A program made the position numbers and the translations under genes. The notes beneath the pieces were generated by a model. The model was not told where the DNA came from and ran no database searches. It saw only the letters and a list, made by a program, of their open reading frames with translations. From Blastopirellula marina (GTDB lineage Bacteria > Planctomycetota > Planctomycetia > Pirellulales > Pirellulaceae): a stretch of DNA of 64,000 bases. Shown here piece after piece: positions 62,880 through 64,000 of the stretch. Position 1 is the first letter of the stretch; every line of letters starts with the position of its first letter. The DNA is taken from positions 434,001-498,000 of the forward strand of contig NZ_PUHY01000012.1 of the NCBI RefSeq assembly GCF_002967765.1, in the 5' to 3' direction.

Positions 62880-64000
62880 ATGAACATTCGTCTCTTCATT
62901 TCGATTTGCCTGATCTTAATCGCTTCCAGTAGCGTGTCGGCGCAATCTTCGCTGGAAGACGATCGTAAGATGATCCAGGGCCTGCTCGATCGTCAACTAT
63001 TCGAGCTCGCCGAACGTTACGCTGCCCAGCGAATCGTCGCGGTCAATGGATTTCCTCAGGCCCAAGCCGAAATGGCGGCCGAACTAGTCCGAGCGTACAC
63101 TCTGCATGCATTGAACGCGCGTTCTGCTGAACAAGAACGTTGGTGGAATTCAGCTACGGCAGTGCTGCCTCAGTTTACCAAGCAGTTTCCCGACCAGCCG
63201 GCCGTCGTACTCGTGGAAGTACAAGACGCTCTCTCGCAACTGGCTCGGGTGCGACTGCTACGCCAAGAAGGAGAGGTTCTTGGCGACAGCGAGAAATCCC
63301 AGGAAGCCCAACGCCAAGCCCTAGAAACACTGCAGCGATTCGAGAAGCTTGAAGAGCATGTCAACGATCTCCTTCGCCAGTCACATACTTCCGGCAAATC
63401 GTCCGGGCTCACTTCCGATCAATTACTTGCCTTATCGCGACGTGTCACGCTAAATGCCATTTCAGCGTTGGAAGAGCAGGGACTTGCTTATCCGGCCGAC
63501 TCGCTCGATCGCACAAACAGCATGGCTCTTGCCGTGCAAAAGGTCGAACCACTCACCAAGCTACGTCCCGAAACGGGCGTGCTGTGGCCATCTCTCCTGC
63601 TGGAGATCCGCGCTCTGCGGTGGTTGGGGCGTCTCGATCAAGCGGAAGCGAAGGCGGCACGCTTGATCGAACTCGCACCGCCAACGCAGGTCACGCTTGC
63701 AGCCAAGGCCGAGATTGTGCGGGCCAAGCTGGATCGAGGCGAATTACAACAAGCCCTACAACTAATCAACCAAGGACGCGAACTCGAAGGAGAAACGTCC
63801 CCCGAACTTGATTTCGCTTGTTTCGAGACTTACTTGGCCCTTTGGAAAGCCGCAGAGCAAGCGAAACAGTCCGATAAAATCCAACAGTGGCAAGATCGCT
63901 CGGCGGCGGTCGTGAAGCAGCTCGACCAATTATATGGTCCTTATTGGGCTCGCCGCGCCGAACAGCAACTAACCGGCAGCGCAACCTCTGGCGGGACTCA
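62880..64000 (+). CDS. Exported TPR-like protein, 3' end beyond window
   Basis: The frame opens at ATG 62880-62882 and stays open to the window edge (373 codons). The protein has a signal peptide (NIRLFISICLILIASSSVSA, then QSSLEDD). The rest is helical and Leu/Ala/Gln-rich, with TPR-like segments such as LLEIRALRWLGRLDQAEAKAARLIELAP and AKLDRGELQQALQLINQGRELEG. It lies 15 bases after the second ExbD gene, so it belongs to the same operon. It probably forms a periplasmic scaffold with the other TPR protein. Confidence 0.85.
   Translation, partial: MNIRLFISICLILIASSSVSAQSSLEDDRKMIQGLLDRQLFELAERYAAQRIVAVNGFPQAQAEMAAELVRAYTLHALNARSAEQERWWNSATAVLPQFTKQFPDQPAVVLVEVQDALSQLARVRLLRQEGEVLGDSEKSQEAQRQALETLQRFEKLEEHVNDLLRQSHTSGKSSGLTSDQLLALSRRVTLNAISALEEQGLAYPADSLDRTNSMALAVQKVEPLTKLRPETGVLWPSLLLEIRALRWLGRLDQAEAKAARLIELAPPTQVTLAAKAEIVRAKLDRGELQQALQLINQGRELEGETSPELDFACFETYLALWKAAEQAKQSDKIQQWQDRSAAVVKQLDQLYGPYWARRAEQQLTGSATSGGT

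Noticed and set aside
1-64000. Mobile elements, prophage, CRISPR arrays and tRNA-linked islands
   Set aside because: No transposase, integrase, phage structural gene, spaced direct repeat or tRNA was found on either strand.

Overview
The window is chromosomal DNA from a planctomycete, most like the Pirellulaceae (Blastopirellula/Bremerella/Rhodopirellula relatives). The evidence is a set of lineage-typical families: a DUF1549/DUF1553 plus DUF1501 pair, a PVC-type membrane-bound dehydrogenase with a CxxCH heme domain, a DUF1559 prepilin-like protein with a partner lipoprotein, an ECF sigma factor operon and an FG-GAP repeat protein. Coding density is normal. I saw no tRNA, rRNA, CRISPR array, insertion sequence or prophage. 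TTG starts are common and are supported by upstream purine-rich ribosome binding sites.

Layout. 1-5.6 kb: an FG-GAP protein end, then (minus strand) kdsD, kdsC and a very large LptC/OstA-like protein, a Kdo and lipopolysaccharide export unit. 6-10 kb: a membrane-anchored pseudokinase, a FemAB/GNAT-like acyltransferase and a small unknown. 10-13 kb: the DUF1549/DUF1553 and DUF1501 pair (minus). 13-14 kb: a long non-coding gap with a candidate structured RNA and a strong leader hairpin. 14-16.4 kb: ECF sigma factor, membrane anti-sigma-like protein and a secreted Gly/Arg-rich protein. 16.5-27 kb: GNAT enzyme, alpha/beta hydrolase, MscS channel, HExxH protein, giant ThuA/discoidin/PVC dehydrogenase/cytochrome protein, DUF202 protein and fatty acid desaturase. 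27.5-34 kb: a ketoacyl synthase and a run of small membrane proteins with a phosphodiesterase. 34-47.6 kb: ribosomal protein S1, MarR regulator, radical SAM protein, CDGSH protein, chemoreceptor, three tandem STAS-like paralogues, miaB, fmt and def. 47.7-58.5 kb: RND/MMPL exporter, transaldolase, SDR epimerase, DUF1559 protein with lipoprotein, PRC-barrel protein and glycogen branching enzyme. 59-64 kb: a VWA/TPR/ExbB/ExbD/ExbD/TPR operon that runs off the right edge.

How the parts work together. The kdsD-kdsC-OstA set points to a lipopolysaccharide outer membrane. Fmt and Def form a translation-initiation pair. The most unusual unit is the last operon: its VWA protein carries a TonB/TolA-like SxxxH transmembrane helix and sits beside one ExbB and two ExbD genes, suggesting a proton-motive-force-driven transducer whose output domain is a von Willebrand A domain. 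Other items worth a second look are the pseudokinase, the STAS-like triplet, a short N-terminal Ser-Pro-aromatic-x-Ser/Thr-Pro motif shared by three membrane proteins, and the structured intergenic region before the sigma factor.
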